This document shows, piece after piece, positions 27,290-37,000 of a stretch of DNA of 58,132 nucleotides. Every line of letters starts with the position of its first letter. Position 1 is the first letter of the stretch. A model generated the notes under the pieces. It searched no databases. It had not been told where the DNA came from and saw only the letters and a program-made list of their open reading frames with translations. The stretch lies in assembly GCA_021789555.1 (NCBI GenBank), contig JAJYJK010000010.1, forward strand, positions 1 through 58,132. Direction: 5' to 3'. A program made the position numbers and the translations under genes. This stretch comes from Nitrospirota bacterium (lineage in GTDB: Bacteria > Nitrospirota > Thermodesulfovibrionia > Thermodesulfovibrionales > JdFR-88).

Positions 27290-28546
27290 ATGGCAATTGA
27301 CGGCATAAGCGGGCCAAATAGCCCCGCCTCAGGCGGTATTGGAGAAAAGGGGAAAGCCGGGCAGGATGATGCCCTGTCCAACTTTAAACAGGGCGATTTC
27401 CTTGAGGCAAAAATCCTTGAGGTCCTCTCCGATACAAATGCCATTGTCGATATCGGGGGCAGGGCGATCGCGGCAAAAACCCCTTTTTCCTTTTCCGGTA
27501 TGGAGGGGCAAAGCGTGTCGCTGAAAGTGCTCGGGCGCGCCCCCTCAGGCGAACTCATCCTCAAGCTGGGGGCCCAGTCCCCGGCCCAGTCCGCGGCCCA
27601 GTCCAGCGCAATCGCGGAGCTTTTAAATTCCCTTGAAGCCGGCGGGCCGGCGGAGGCGCTGCTTGGCAAGCTTGAGAACATGCTTCTTTCGTCGGGGGCG
27701 GCAGAGATGAAACCCGCGCAAAAATCCGTCCTGGGGGACCTCCTCGTCAGGTTTATAAAATCCGATGCCGCTTTCACTGCCGGCCTGAATGATCTCCTCT
27801 CCATGATGGCACGGGAAGACCCGCGGGAGGCGGCCCCCGCCGTAAATCAAGCTGACGTGAATCAGGAAACCGGCGCGCCCCTGCCTGGTGCTTTATCTCT
27901 TCCCGCGGCCGTATTTCCCGATATGGACGGGATGACCGGCCCCGCCCTCGAAGGGGCGCTCCTTGAAAGCGGGGTGCTTCTCGAAGCGAAACTCCTCGCG
28001 CTCGCAAAAGGGGGGGCGTCCGCAAAAGAGGCGGGGGATTTGGAGAAGGATTTTAAGGCGCTGCTGTTAAAATTCCATTTTCAACAGGCGCTTTCGGCGG
28101 GCGGCCCGGAGCGCGGAGGAAACAGGCAGGGCATTGAGCTGGCGGGCAGCCTCCTGAAAGACCTGCGGGCCTTCCAGTTTCTCTCCGGTCTGACCGGCTC
28201 CCTGTACAGCTTCCTTCCCGTCAGCTGGGAGGGGCTAAAGGACGGGCAGGCGGCCTTCAAATCCGGAGAGGCCGGGGCCTCATGCCTTATAAATCTGAAC
28301 CTCGACGCACTGGGGAAGCTAAACGTCTCGGTCTTCACGCGAAATGCCGGGTTTTATGTTACGCTGAGGGTGGAAAACCCGTCCTTCCGGGATGCGCTGG
28401 CGCAGGAGGCCGGCACGCTTAAAGACATCTTCCTCGAAAAGGGCCTCGCGCTTAAAATGGCCAATGTCACGGACTATGAGGAATCGCCAAGAAACCACCT
28501 GGAATTCCCGGGCGTGGCGGAGCGCCTGATAAACATAAGGTTATGA
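27290..28546 (+). CDS. FliK-like flagellar hook-length control protein
   Basis: 418 residues. The C-terminal ~90 residues carry the FliK-type domain, with LNLDALGKLNVSVFTRNAGFYVTLRVE and a final helix. The N-terminal region is Ala/Ser-rich and low in conservation, as in FliK. FliK measures hook length and triggers the export switch of FlhB. The next gene is an FlhB C-terminal homologue, which supports the call. A TATTAT box is six bases before the ATG. Residues 95-106 hold an AQS repeat from a 12-bp tandem tract (27571-27606). Confidence 0.75.
   Translation: MAIDGISGPNSPASGGIGEKGKAGQDDALSNFKQGDFLEAKILEVLSDTNAIVDIGGRAIAAKTPFSFSGMEGQSVSLKVLGRAPSGELILKLGAQSPAQSAAQSSAIAELLNSLEAGGPAEALLGKLENMLLSSGAAEMKPAQKSVLGDLLVRFIKSDAAFTAGLNDLLSMMAREDPREAAPAVNQADVNQETGAPLPGALSLPAAVFPDMDGMTGPALEGALLESGVLLEAKLLALAKGGASAKEAGDLEKDFKALLLKFHFQQALSAGGPERGGNRQGIELAGSLLKDLRAFQFLSGLTGSLYSFLPVSWEGLKDGQAAFKSGEAGASCLINLNLDALGKLNVSVFTRNAGFYVTLRVENPSFRDALAQEAGTLKDIFLEKGLALKMANVTDYEESPRNHLEFPGVAERLINIRL
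27571..27606 (+). repeat. Three 12-bp tandem repeats in fliK-like gene
   Basis: GGCCCAGTCCCC, GGCCCAGTCCGC and GGCCCAGTCCAG give AQSPAQSAAQS in frame. Confidence 0.88.
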
Positions 28547-28827
28547 AAGAGCTGGAAGGGAAAATGAAAAAGGCCGCCGCCCTGCGGTACAAAAAAGAGG
28601 AAGACCCGGCGCCGGTGCTCGTCGCCAAGGGACAGGGCAAGATGGCGGAGAAGATAATCCAACTGGCGCGGGAGCACGGCATACCGCTGAAAGAAGATAC
28701 AAAGGTCGTCGAGCTGCTCTCCGCCCTCGATGTAAACCAGGAGATACCGCCCGAACTCTACAAGGCGGTGGCCGAAATACTCGTCTTCATCTACGGGATG
28801 AGCAGGAAACAGAAACCCCGCGAATGA
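28543..28827 (+). CDS. FlhB C-terminal domain homologue (FhlB, EscU/YscU family)
   Basis: 94 residues. It matches the cytoplasmic C-terminal switch domain of FlhB (AALRYKKEEDPAPVLVAKGQG, then AREHGIPLKEDTKVVELL) without the membrane domain or the NPTH autocleavage motif; the corresponding site reads DPAPV. These short proteins resemble the cleaved fragment of FlhB. It overlaps the fliK-like stop by 4 nt. Confidence 0.88.
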   Translation: MKELEGKMKKAAALRYKKEEDPAPVLVAKGQGKMAEKIIQLAREHGIPLKEDTKVVELLSALDVNQEIPPELYKAVAEILVFIYGMSRKQKPRE

Positions 28828-30068
28828 GCCATCCAGAGACCGTGGCCGCCATATTCGCGCTTACCTATGTGGGCATCGCCCTTGGCGGCGTGCCGGGGCT
28901 CGCGCTCGACCGGACGGGCATCGCCCTGCTGGGGGCGATCGCGATGGTGGCCACGGGGGCCCTGAATCCCGAAGAGGCGGCAAAGGCGATAGACGCGCCC
29001 ACGATAATCCTTCTGTATTCCCTCATGGTGCTTTCGGGGCAGTTGAGGCTTAGCGGCTTTTACACAGCCGCGGCATTGAAGGCAAACAGGTTCATTGGCA
29101 AGCCGGCGTCTTTCCTCGGGGCCGTCATGCTGATTGCGGCCGTCCTTTCGGCCCTGCTTGCAAACGATATCGTATGCCTTGCCCTTACCCCCGTGATATG
29201 CTTCTCCCTTCTGGAAGCCGATATGAACCCGGTCCCGTTTCTGCTGGGGCTGGCCTGCGCCAGCAACATAGGCTCCGCCGCGACCATCATCGGCAACCCG
29301 CAAAACATGCTCATAGGGCAGGTGGCGGGACTTCATTTTGACGGGTTTCTCCTGTGGTGCGGCCCTCCGTCGGTCGTCTGCCTGGGGACGGCCTATCTTG
29401 TAATCCTTATGCTTTTTAAGGGGAAGTGGAAAAGAAAAGACGGGCGGGACGCCGCGCCGGCCGGCCAAATTTCAAAAGAAGAATGGCCCCCGTATGACCG
29501 GCATCAGTCCGTAAAGGGACTCGTCATTGCGTGCGCGCTGCTTGTCATGTTTTTTACGCCCGTGCCGAGGGAACTTTCGGCCGTCATTGCGGCGGGGGTC
29601 CTCCTTGCAAGCAGGAAGATAGAGACCCGCCAGATACTGGGCATGGTGGACTGGCACCTTATAACGCTCTTCTGCGCGCTTTTTATCGTGGTGGCGGGGG
29701 TGTCGAAATACGGGATGCCACGGCAGGCGGTCTCCTGGCTTGAAGGCCGCGGCGTGGATATTAATGCGCCCTATGTCCTCTCCCTCGTGACGCTTGTCCT
29801 CAGCAATATTTTGAGCAACGTCCCGGCCGTGATGCTCATCCTCAAACACATAAACCTCGCCGCCACGAAAAACCTCTACGTGCTTGCCCTCATCAGCACT
29901 TACGCGGGCAACCTCCTCATCGTGGGCAGCATCGCAAACCTCATAACCATAGAGCAGGCCAAATCCTTCGGCGTGAGAATCGGCTTCAGGGAGCACGCGA
30001 GGGTAGGGGTCCCGGTGACCGTGCTCTCCATGCTGATCGCCTTCGCCTGGATAGCGGTCGCGGCCTGA
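28824..30068 (+). CDS. SLC13/ArsB-CitT family anion permease
   Basis: 414 residues, about 11 membrane helices. Conserved signatures include ALLANDIVCLALTPVI, ASNIGSAATIIGNPQNMLIG and, in the second half, NILSNVPAVMLIL followed by NLLIVGSIANLITIEQA. The two Asn-Gly/Asn-Ile hairpin repeats fit an ion transporter of the ArsB/NhaD/CitT superfamily. The substrate (arsenite, citrate, sulfate or sodium) cannot be told. ATG overlaps the FhlB stop. Confidence 0.85.
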   Translation: MSHPETVAAIFALTYVGIALGGVPGLALDRTGIALLGAIAMVATGALNPEEAAKAIDAPTIILLYSLMVLSGQLRLSGFYTAAALKANRFIGKPASFLGAVMLIAAVLSALLANDIVCLALTPVICFSLLEADMNPVPFLLGLACASNIGSAATIIGNPQNMLIGQVAGLHFDGFLLWCGPPSVVCLGTAYLVILMLFKGKWKRKDGRDAAPAGQISKEEWPPYDRHQSVKGLVIACALLVMFFTPVPRELSAVIAAGVLLASRKIETRQILGMVDWHLITLFCALFIVVAGVSKYGMPRQAVSWLEGRGVDINAPYVLSLVTLVLSNILSNVPAVMLILKHINLAATKNLYVLALISTYAGNLLIVGSIANLITIEQAKSFGVRIGFREHARVGVPVTVLSMLIAFAWIAVAA

Positions 30069-30153
30069 GGCCGCGCCCGTTTCGCCGGTGCGCCCGCCGG
30101 TTTTTGATTTTTTTTTACTCCCCGGCAGGTGAAAACTCCGCCTATGCGCGGTA

Positions 30154-30181
30154 TTGACTGGAATTGGCTTCCCTGTATAAT
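30154..30181 (+). promoter_or_regulatory. Sigma-70 promoter of slp, leaderless
   Basis: TTGACT (30154-30159), 16-bp spacer, TATAAT (30176-30181), then six bases and the ATG at 30188. Transcription would start on or next to the start codon. Confidence 0.75.
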
Positions 30182-30187
30182 TTAACC

Positions 30188-30721
30188 ATGAAAAAGGCGG
30201 CCCCGATAATCATTGCGCTGCTCCTCTGCTCCTGTGTCTCGCCCGTGATAAGGCAGGAGTACCTGAAGACCGGCGCCAGAAACGTGGGACCCGATATCCT
30301 CGCCTCCCACCCCGCAGATTACAAGGGCAAGACCATCATACTCGGGGGCATCATAATCAATACGACCGTAACGGACAAGGAGTCGACCATCGAGGCCCTC
30401 TTCGTGCCGGTCGACCAAAACGGTTATCTGGAGAATACGGCCGGGCCGGGAAGATATCTGGTCGTCTGGCCGAGGGCAAACGGCATCCTGGACCCCCTGA
30501 TATACAGACGAAACAGGCGCATAACGGTGGCCGGGACTTTCGTGGGCACAAGCGAGGGCAAGATAGGCAAGGCCAGCTACACGTTCCCGGTCATAGACGC
30601 GCTTCAGATATTCCTCTGGGAGACGCCGCGCTATTATCCGGCATATTATTATCCGCCATATTACTATTACGGCCCGTACTGGTACCCGTACTGGGGGTCC
30701 AGGTATTACTGGTGGTACTAA
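30188..30721 (+). CDS. slp: Slp-family outer membrane lipoprotein
   Basis: 177 residues from ATG 30188. A short signal peptide (MKKAAPIIIALLLCSC) ends at the lipobox Cys. The Slp domain is seen as DILASHPADYKGKTIILGGIIINT and ITVAGTFVGTSEGKIGKASYTFPVI. The final ~30 residues are Tyr/Pro/Trp-rich (YYPAYYYPPYYYY), a C-terminal tail commonly found in the family. The stop codon lies inside an 18-bp duplication (30705-30740). No ribosome site is seen; the mRNA is probably leaderless. Confidence 0.88.
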   Translation: MKKAAPIIIALLLCSCVSPVIRQEYLKTGARNVGPDILASHPADYKGKTIILGGIIINTTVTDKESTIEALFVPVDQNGYLENTAGPGRYLVVWPRANGILDPLIYRRNRRITVAGTFVGTSEGKIGKASYTFPVIDALQIFLWETPRYYPAYYYPPYYYYGPYWYPYWGSRYYWWY

Positions 30722-30740
30722 GATTACTGGTGGTACTTGG
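30705..30740 (+). repeat. 18-bp tandem duplication across the slp stop codon
   Basis: ATTACTGGTGGTACTAAG followed by ATTACTGGTGGTACTTGG. The first copy contains the TAA stop; the second is downstream. Confidence 0.85.
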
Positions 30741-30755
30741 GCGCCCCGTCTTTTC

Positions 30756-30785
30756 TTGACAACGGAAAGAACAAGCTCTTATACT
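30756..30785 (+). promoter_or_regulatory. Sigma-70 promoter of the TPR gene
   Basis: TTGACA (30756-30761), 18-bp spacer and TATACT (30780-30785), 10 bases before the ATG at 30796. The predicted leader is only a few bases. Confidence 0.7.
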
Positions 30786-30795
30786 CAAGCTTGGT

Positions 30796-31521
30796 ATGGA
30801 TTCGGTCCTTAAAGAGCTTTACGCCCAGGGTTCCGCACTCTTTGAAGAAGGAAAATACGACGAGGCGGAGCCGTATTTCAAGGACATCATCAAGGCGAGA
30901 CCCGATTACGCGGACGTCCTGAACAAGCTTGGCCTCATCTCGTATCTCCGTGGGGACCTGAAAGAGGCGGCCCTGTATTTCGAGCGGGCAGTGAAAAAGA
31001 ACCCCGAGTATACGGAGGCCTCCCTGAACCTGGTCATAGCGTCAAACGACCTCGAAGAATTCGAGAAGGCCGAGGAAGTGATCACAAAGGCGGCCAATGC
31101 CGTCTACTCCTCGGAGGCCGCGAAGGCCCCAGCCGGCGTCCCGCTGGACCCTTATGTCGCCGGCAGGCTGGCAAACGAGCACCTGAGGCTTGGAAACGCC
31201 TACATGGAGCACGGCCTTGCCGGCGAGGCGATTGAGGAATACAGGAAGGCCGTGAGGCTCAGGGAGACGTCGCCCGACGCCCGCACCAGGCTGGGCATGG
31301 CCCTCAGGGAAAAAGGGATGTTCGACGAGGCCATCGCCGAGCTTACGAGGGCAAAGGAGCACAACCCCGGATACGGGCCTGCGTGGATACAGCTCGGCCT
31401 TACATACTATATGCGCGGCATGCGGGGCCTTGCCTTCAGGGAATGGGAAGGCGCCTCACAGAGGATGCCGGACTTGAAGGAAGCCCGCTTCTACCTGAAA
31501 CTCCTCAAGGACCAGCCTTAA
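30796..31521 (+). CDS. Tetratricopeptide repeat protein
   Basis: 241 residues made almost entirely of TPR units: GSALFEEGKYDEAEPYFKDI, GLISYLRGDLKEAALYFERA, GNAYMEHGLAGEAIEEYRKA, GMALREKGMFDEAIAELTRA and GLTYYMRGMRGLAFREWE. No signal peptide is seen. TPRs are protein-binding scaffolds; the partner is unknown. It abuts the OppD-type gene (GTG 31522 follows its TAA directly), so the two are co-transcribed. Confidence 0.85.
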   Translation: MDSVLKELYAQGSALFEEGKYDEAEPYFKDIIKARPDYADVLNKLGLISYLRGDLKEAALYFERAVKKNPEYTEASLNLVIASNDLEEFEKAEEVITKAANAVYSSEAAKAPAGVPLDPYVAGRLANEHLRLGNAYMEHGLAGEAIEEYRKAVRLRETSPDARTRLGMALREKGMFDEAIAELTRAKEHNPGYGPAWIQLGLTYYMRGMRGLAFREWEGASQRMPDLKEARFYLKLLKDQP

Positions 31522-32544
31522 GTGCCCGCCGGAATAAAAGACCCCCTCCCGGAGATCAAAAAACCCCTCTTGGAGATCAAAAATCTTGTCATCCGTTTTG
31601 GCCGCGCGGAGGGGGGCCAGGCCCCCCCAAGCGTGGTGAGCGATCTAAACCTTTCGATTGCGGAGGGCAGCGTCTTTGGCCTGGCCGGGGAGTCCGGCTC
31701 CGGCAAATCGCTGACCGCCCTGTCGATTATGGGGATTCTGCCAAACGGAGCACGGGCCGAAGGGAGCATAAAGTTCAAGGGCAGGGAGATACTGAACCTG
31801 CCGTCCGGGCAGATGCGCTCCATCAGGGGCAAGGAGATATCCATGGTCTTCCAGGAGCCCATGACCTCTTTAAACCCGGTGCTCAAGATAGGCTATCAGG
31901 TGAAGGAGGCCCTCCTGGCGCACCTGCCCATATCGAAGAGGCAGGCGCATGAGCGGGCCGTCGAGCTGCTGCGCTCCGTGATGATGCCGGCCCCGGGGGA
32001 GCGGATGAACGATTACCCGCACCAGCTCTCCGGAGGCATGAGACAGCGGGTGATGATAGCGATGGCCATAGCCTGCAACCCCTCGCTGCTGATAGCCGAT
32101 GAGCCGACGACGGCCCTCGACGTGACGATAGAGGCCCAGATCCTGGAGCTTATAAACAACCTGAAGACCGAGCGGAACATGTCCGTCCTGCTCATAACGC
32201 ACGACCTTGGCGTCATCAGCGGACATGCAAGCACGGTCGGGGTCATGTACGCGGGCAGGCTCGTGGAGTTCTGCCCCGCAAGGGAGATATTCGCATCGCC
32301 AAGGCACCCCTATACGGTCGGGCTGCTGGAGTCCATCCCGTTTCGCAAAAAGAAGGGCTCACCCCTGAAACCCATACCCGGCAGCGTGCCGCCCCCGTGG
32401 GCGCTTCCCCCGGGCTGCAAGTTCTCGGACCGGTGCGCCTTCATGATACCGCCATGCCGGCAGGCAGAACCCGAACTGAGACAGATAACGCCCGGACATC
32501 TTGCCAGGTGCATACGCGCCGGGGAGATCAGATGGAACCCCTGA
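31522..32544 (+). CDS. Peptide/nickel ABC transporter ATP-binding protein, OppD/DppD type
   Basis: 340 residues from GTG 31522. Walker A GESGSGKS, signature LSGGMRQRV, Walker [13 protein letters not shown] and the C-terminal Opp/Dpp extension (CKFSDRCAF) with cysteines that bind an iron-sulfur cluster in some members. The N-terminal segment has a 21-bp duplication (31537-31578) giving [14 protein letters not shown]. No permease or binding-protein genes lie nearby. Confidence 0.88.
   Translation: MPAGIKDPLPEIKKPLLEIKNLVIRFGRAEGGQAPPSVVSDLNLSIAEGSVFGLAGESGSGKSLTALSIMGILPNGARAEGSIKFKGREILNLPSGQMRSIRGKEISMVFQEPMTSLNPVLKIGYQVKEALLAHLPISKRQAHERAVELLRSVMMPAPGERMNDYPHQLSGGMRQRVMIAMAIACNPSLLIADEPTTALDVTIEAQILELINNLKTERNMSVLLITHDLGVISGHASTVGVMYAGRLVEFCPAREIFASPRHPYTVGLLESIPFRKKKGSPLKPIPGSVPPPWALPPGCKFSDRCAFMIPPCRQAEPELRQITPGHLARCIRAGEIRWNP
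31537..31578 (+). repeat. Two 21-bp tandem repeats at OppD-type N terminus
   Basis: AAAGACCCCCTCCCGGAGAT-C then AAAAAACCCCTCTTGGAGAT-C, seven codons each, in frame. Confidence 0.8.
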
Positions 32545-33542
32545 TAAATGCCCCCCTGATAAAAGCGGAAGACATCAGGAAATATTTCCCCGTCAAAAAA
32601 GGCGTCTTCGGGAAAGACCTTACCCTCAAGGCGGTCGACGGGGTGAGCCTCGAAGTGGCCGAAAACAGCGTCGTCGGGGTCGTGGGCGAAAGCGGCTCCG
32701 GGAAATCGACCCTGGCCAGGATAATCACCGCGCTTGACAGGCCGACCTCGGGGAACGTCCTTTTCAGGGGCAAGAACGTATTCGGGCTAAGCCGGCAGGA
32801 AATGCTGAAATTCCGGCGCGCCGTGCAGATAATCTTCCAGGACCCCTTCGCCTCCCTGAACCCGAGGGCCACCGTCTTTGAAACCATAGCGGAACCCATC
32901 AAGATACACCGCCTGGGGGGAAACGGCAAAAAGGACATCGAGGAGAAAGTGGCCGGGCTTCTCTCTGATGTGGGCCTCGGCCCGGAGATACTGCGCCGCT
33001 ACCCGCACGAGTTCAGCGGCGGGCAGCGCCAGAGGATATGCATAGCCAGGGCCCTTGCCGTCTCGCCGAGACTCGTCATCGCGGACGAACCCCTTTCGGC
33101 CCTGGACGTGAGCATCCAGGCCCAGATACTGAATATCCTCTCCGGCCTGAAAAAACGCGACCGCCTCTCCTTTGTCTTCATAAGCCATGACTTAAGGGTG
33201 GTCGAATATCTAAGCGACGTGGTCGCCGTCATGTACCTGGGCAAGATAGTGGAGAAGTCGGAGGCGGAAGGGCTCTTCGGAAATCCGCTGCATCCTTACA
33301 CCATCGGCCTCTTCGCCTCGGCCCCGTCGATAAAAATGAACGGGGCAACGGAAGAAATTGAAAGGAGAAATGAAACTCCGGCAGGCGATATCCCAAGCCC
33401 GATAGACATACCCCCGGGCTGTCCGTTCCACCCGAGGTGCCCAAGGAGGTTTGCGCCCTGCGACAAGATCGCGCCCGAGCTGGCCCAGCCGGCAGGCCGG
33501 CCCGGCAGACTCGTCTCCTGCCACCTCTGGAACCCGTACTAG
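32532..33542 (+). CDS. Peptide/nickel ABC transporter ATP-binding protein, OppF/DppF type
   Basis: 336 residues from ATG 32532, which overlaps the preceding gene by 13 nt and has GGGGAGATCAG upstream. Walker A GESGSGKS, signature FSGGQRQRI, Walker B LVIADEPLSALD, and the C-terminal Opp extension with CPFHPRCPRRFAPC. OppD and OppF drive import of peptides or metals through a separate permease. The N terminus holds a 15-bp duplication (32538-32567), [10 protein letters not shown]. Confidence 0.88.
   Translation: MEPLINAPLIKAEDIRKYFPVKKGVFGKDLTLKAVDGVSLEVAENSVVGVVGESGSGKSTLARIITALDRPTSGNVLFRGKNVFGLSRQEMLKFRRAVQIIFQDPFASLNPRATVFETIAEPIKIHRLGGNGKKDIEEKVAGLLSDVGLGPEILRRYPHEFSGGQRQRICIARALAVSPRLVIADEPLSALDVSIQAQILNILSGLKKRDRLSFVFISHDLRVVEYLSDVVAVMYLGKIVEKSEAEGLFGNPLHPYTIGLFASAPSIKMNGATEEIERRNETPAGDIPSPIDIPPGCPFHPRCPRRFAPCDKIAPELAQPAGRPGRLVSCHLWNPY
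32538..32567 (+). repeat. Two 15-bp tandem repeats at OppF-type N terminus
   Basis: CCCCTGATAAATGCC then CCCCTGATAAAAGCG, five codons each. Confidence 0.78.
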
Positions 33543-33548
33543 AAAAAT

Positions 33549-34040
33549 TTATTGAAGCAGCCGCACCACATCGCCCTCCAGCGCCTTCGCATCCGGCGGG
33601 CCGATGAATTTCCCCGCAATGACGCCGTCCCTGCCGATAAGGAAAGTGACCGGGATGGGAAGCACGTCATAGAGGATATGGGCCGTAGACTTCGTATCGA
33701 TGAGCACGGGATAATCAACGGGCCTCCTGGCCTCGTGATCCTTCACTTCCTTGAGCGTGTCGTTAGTTACGCCGAGGACCTCCACCCCCCTGGATTTGTA
33801 TTTTCCGTAAAGCCTGTTCAGGATGGATATCTCCTTATCGCACGGAGGACACCAGACGGCAAAGAAGTTGAGTATTACCACCTGGCCTTTGAGCGCCGCA
33901 ATGGAAACCGGCCTGCCGCAGGTGTCATCCAGGGCAAACCGTGGCGCGGGCTGGCCTGCCTGGACGGCGCCGGCCGTGCGGCACACAAGCAGGAGCGATA
34001 CCGCAAGGAGCGAAAAAGCAAAAAAAGGGCCTTTTCTCAT
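33549..34040 (-). CDS. TlpA/ResA-type thiol-disulfide oxidoreductase
   Basis: 163 residues. A signal peptide (MRKGPFFAFSLLAVSLLLVC, ending near GAVQ) is followed by a thioredoxin fold with active site WCPPC and the cis-Pro loop PIPVTFLIGRDG. These periplasmic proteins reduce disulfides, often of apocytochromes before heme attachment, which would suit a host with multiheme cytochromes. It is convergent with the oppF-type gene. Confidence 0.9.
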   Translation of the reverse strand: MRKGPFFAFSLLAVSLLLVCRTAGAVQAGQPAPRFALDDTCGRPVSIAALKGQVVILNFFAVWCPPCDKEISILNRLYGKYKSRGVEVLGVTNDTLKEVKDHEARRPVDYPVLIDTKSTAHILYDVLPIPVTFLIGRDGVIAGKFIGPPDAKALEGDVVRLLQ

Positions 34041-34116
34041 AAGGCAATTCTACCACTCTTCCTCGCCGTTTGGTGAAAGAAACTTAAACGGCCCGGCGGG
34101 CGTCAATAAAGTGAAC

Positions 34117-34146
34117 TTGACATTAAAAATATTTTTGATGTAATTT
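34117..34146 (+). promoter_or_regulatory. Promoter of speD
   Basis: TTGACA (34117-34122) and TAATTT (34141-34146) separated by 18 bp. The leader holds the hairpin AAGGGC-TTT-GCCCTT at 34160-34174. Confidence 0.55.
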
Positions 34147-34202
34147 AACTACTTTAGTAAAGGGCTTTGCCCTTAATTTCACCTCAGAAGGGGGGTAGAG
34201 AA

Positions 34203-34616
34203 TTGCATGCGTTGGGAACCCATCTTTTGGTTGATTTAAGGGATTGCAGCGTCGAAGCAATAAGGGACCTGGAATTTGTGAAAGATTCCCTGGTGCAGGC
34301 CGCGAAAGAGGCATCCGCAACGATTGTAGACGTTTCATTTCACGAGTTCAACCCGTTTGGAATCAGTGGCATGGTCGTCATAGCGGAATCACATCTCTCC
34401 ATTCACACGTGGCCGGAATACGGTTACGCAGCGGTGGACATCTTCACCTGCGGAGACCTGATAAAACCCGAAATCGCCGCTTCTTACCTGATTGAACGGT
34501 TCAGGAGTCTAAACCCTTCGGTGGTGGAGATGAAAAGGGGCATCATTTCTCCCTTTGACACGAAGCTTCCCCACAAGGTCTCCAGCCCCGGACAGGCAAT
34601 AGAAAGCCTCACATAA
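34203..34616 (+). CDS. speD: S-adenosylmethionine decarboxylase proenzyme, prokaryotic class
   Basis: 137 residues from TTG 34203, chosen because GGGGGT lies upstream at good spacing and the family begins with a [L/M]xxLGxHLL motif at this point. Processing occurs at the Ser in VIAESHLSIHTWPEYGYAA, giving the pyruvoyl group; the downstream FTCGD carries the conserved Cys. The product, decarboxylated SAM, is the aminopropyl donor for spermidine. Confidence 0.93.
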   Translation: MHALGTHLLVDLRDCSVEAIRDLEFVKDSLVQAAKEASATIVDVSFHEFNPFGISGMVVIAESHLSIHTWPEYGYAAVDIFTCGDLIKPEIAASYLIERFRSLNPSVVEMKRGIISPFDTKLPHKVSSPGQAIESLT

Positions 34617-34629
34617 GAAAAAGGGTCGG

Positions 34630-34728
34630 CTGCCCGGTCCGGATACGACATCTTGCTGCTGCTAGGGAGCGGCAACGCCGGATTTCGCCCTCTCAACTAA
34701 AGGGAAGCCGGCCTTGGGGACCGGGTGT
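34630..34728. ncRNA. Candidate structured RNA or 3' UTR element between speD and pgk
   Basis: The outer stem CCCGGTCC (34633) / GGACCGGG (34717) encloses TTGCTGC/GCGGCAA and GCCGG..CCCT/AGGG..CCGGC hairpins, a three-way junction. The genes on both sides converge on it. On the plus strand GGGAC-CGGGT-GTCCC plus a U-rich stretch follows, which could terminate speD; on the minus strand a run of five T follows. I do not recognise a known family. Confidence 0.4.
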
Positions 34729-34734
34729 CCCGTC

Positions 34735-35952
34735 TTATTTCTTGTCCCTGAGGGCGGCGATGCCCGGAAGCTCCTTGCCCTCCAGCAGCTGAAGCGACGC
34801 CCCGCCCCCCGTCGAGATGAAGGAGATCGAGTCCGAAACGCCGGCCCGGCTTACGGCCAGGTCCGTATCGCCCCCTCCCACTATCGTAAGGGCATAGGCG
34901 TCCGCCACGGCGTGGGCTATGGAGAAGGTGCCGCGGCTGAAGGCGTCAATCTCGAAGACCCCCATCGGGCCGTTCCATATGACGGTCTTGGCGTTGGCCA
35001 GCGCCTCCGAGAAGAGTTTTACCGAGGCCGGGCCGATGTCCAGCGCCTTCCAGCCCCTCGGTATCTCCTGCGTCGTCACCAGCTTGGTCTCGGCCTGCGG
35101 CTCGATGCTCTGGGCGATGACGCAGTCGACGGGCAGATAGAATTTCACGTTGTTCCTTATGAGGCTGCCTCTTATCTTTTCCGCGAGCTCGAGCATCTCG
35201 TTTTCCACAAGCGAGTCGCCGACCTCGTACCCCATCGCTTTTATAAAGGTAAAGGCCATCCCGCCGCCCACGATAACCTTGTCCACCTTGTCGATGAGGT
35301 TTTCGAGGACGCCGATCTTGCCTGAAACCTTTGCCCCGCCCAGGATGGCCGTGAAGGGCCGCACGGGGTTGCTCACGACGCCCTGCAGATAGCCGACCTC
35401 TTTCCTCAGCAGGAAGCCGGCCACCGCGGTGATGCTCCTGGGGATGCCCACTATGGAGGCGTGCTTCCTGTGGGCGGCCCCGAAGGCGTCGTTGACGTAT
35501 ATGTCGGCAAGCGAGGCCAGCTCCTCCGCGAACTTGGGGTCGCCTGCCTCCTCCCCCGGATCGAACCTGAGGTTCTCCAGCAGCAGCACGTCCCCGGGCC
35601 TCATCTTTGCCACCATGTCCTTCACCGGCTTGCCGTAGATGTCATGGCTGAAGAGGACCTCCTTGTTCAGCAGCCTCTGGAGCCTCCTGGCCACGGGGGC
35701 CAGGCTCCACCTGGGGTCCGGCCTGCCCTCGGGCCTTCCCATATGGGAGGCGAGCACCACTTTCGCCCCCTCGTCTATGGCGTAATTTATCGTGGGCAGG
35801 GCGGAGCGGACCCTCCGGTCGTCGGTTATCATCATGTTCTCGTCGAGAGGGACATTGAAATCGACGCGGATGAAGACGCGTTTGCCTTTTATGTCCACGT
35901 CCTCTATCGTGAGCTTCCCGAACTCGCCTTGTCCAAAGGCCCCTCTTGCCAT
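34735..35952 (-). CDS. pgk: Phosphoglycerate kinase
   Basis: 405 residues, usual length. N-terminal RVFIRVDFNVPLDE signature, SHMGRPEGRPD, and LGGAKVSGKIGVLENL, then the nucleotide loop GGGDTDLAV and TGGGASLQLLEGK at the C terminus. It transfers the phosphate of 1,3-bisphosphoglycerate to ADP. It starts one base after the gap stop, so gap-pgk is an operon; tpi is not attached. Confidence 0.97.
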   Translation of the reverse strand: MARGAFGQGEFGKLTIEDVDIKGKRVFIRVDFNVPLDENMMITDDRRVRSALPTINYAIDEGAKVVLASHMGRPEGRPDPRWSLAPVARRLQRLLNKEVLFSHDIYGKPVKDMVAKMRPGDVLLLENLRFDPGEEAGDPKFAEELASLADIYVNDAFGAAHRKHASIVGIPRSITAVAGFLLRKEVGYLQGVVSNPVRPFTAILGGAKVSGKIGVLENLIDKVDKVIVGGGMAFTFIKAMGYEVGDSLVENEMLELAEKIRGSLIRNNVKFYLPVDCVIAQSIEPQAETKLVTTQEIPRGWKALDIGPASVKLFSEALANAKTVIWNGPMGVFEIDAFSRGTFSIAHAVADAYALTIVGGGDTDLAVSRAGVSDSISFISTGGGASLQLLEGKELPGIAALRDKK

Positions 35953-35953
35953 G

Positions 35954-37000
<1,047 letters not shown>

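Noticed and set aside
34617-34734. tRNA, SRP RNA or guanidine riboswitch in the speD-pgk gap
   Set aside because: The fold and conserved bases of these classes are not present.
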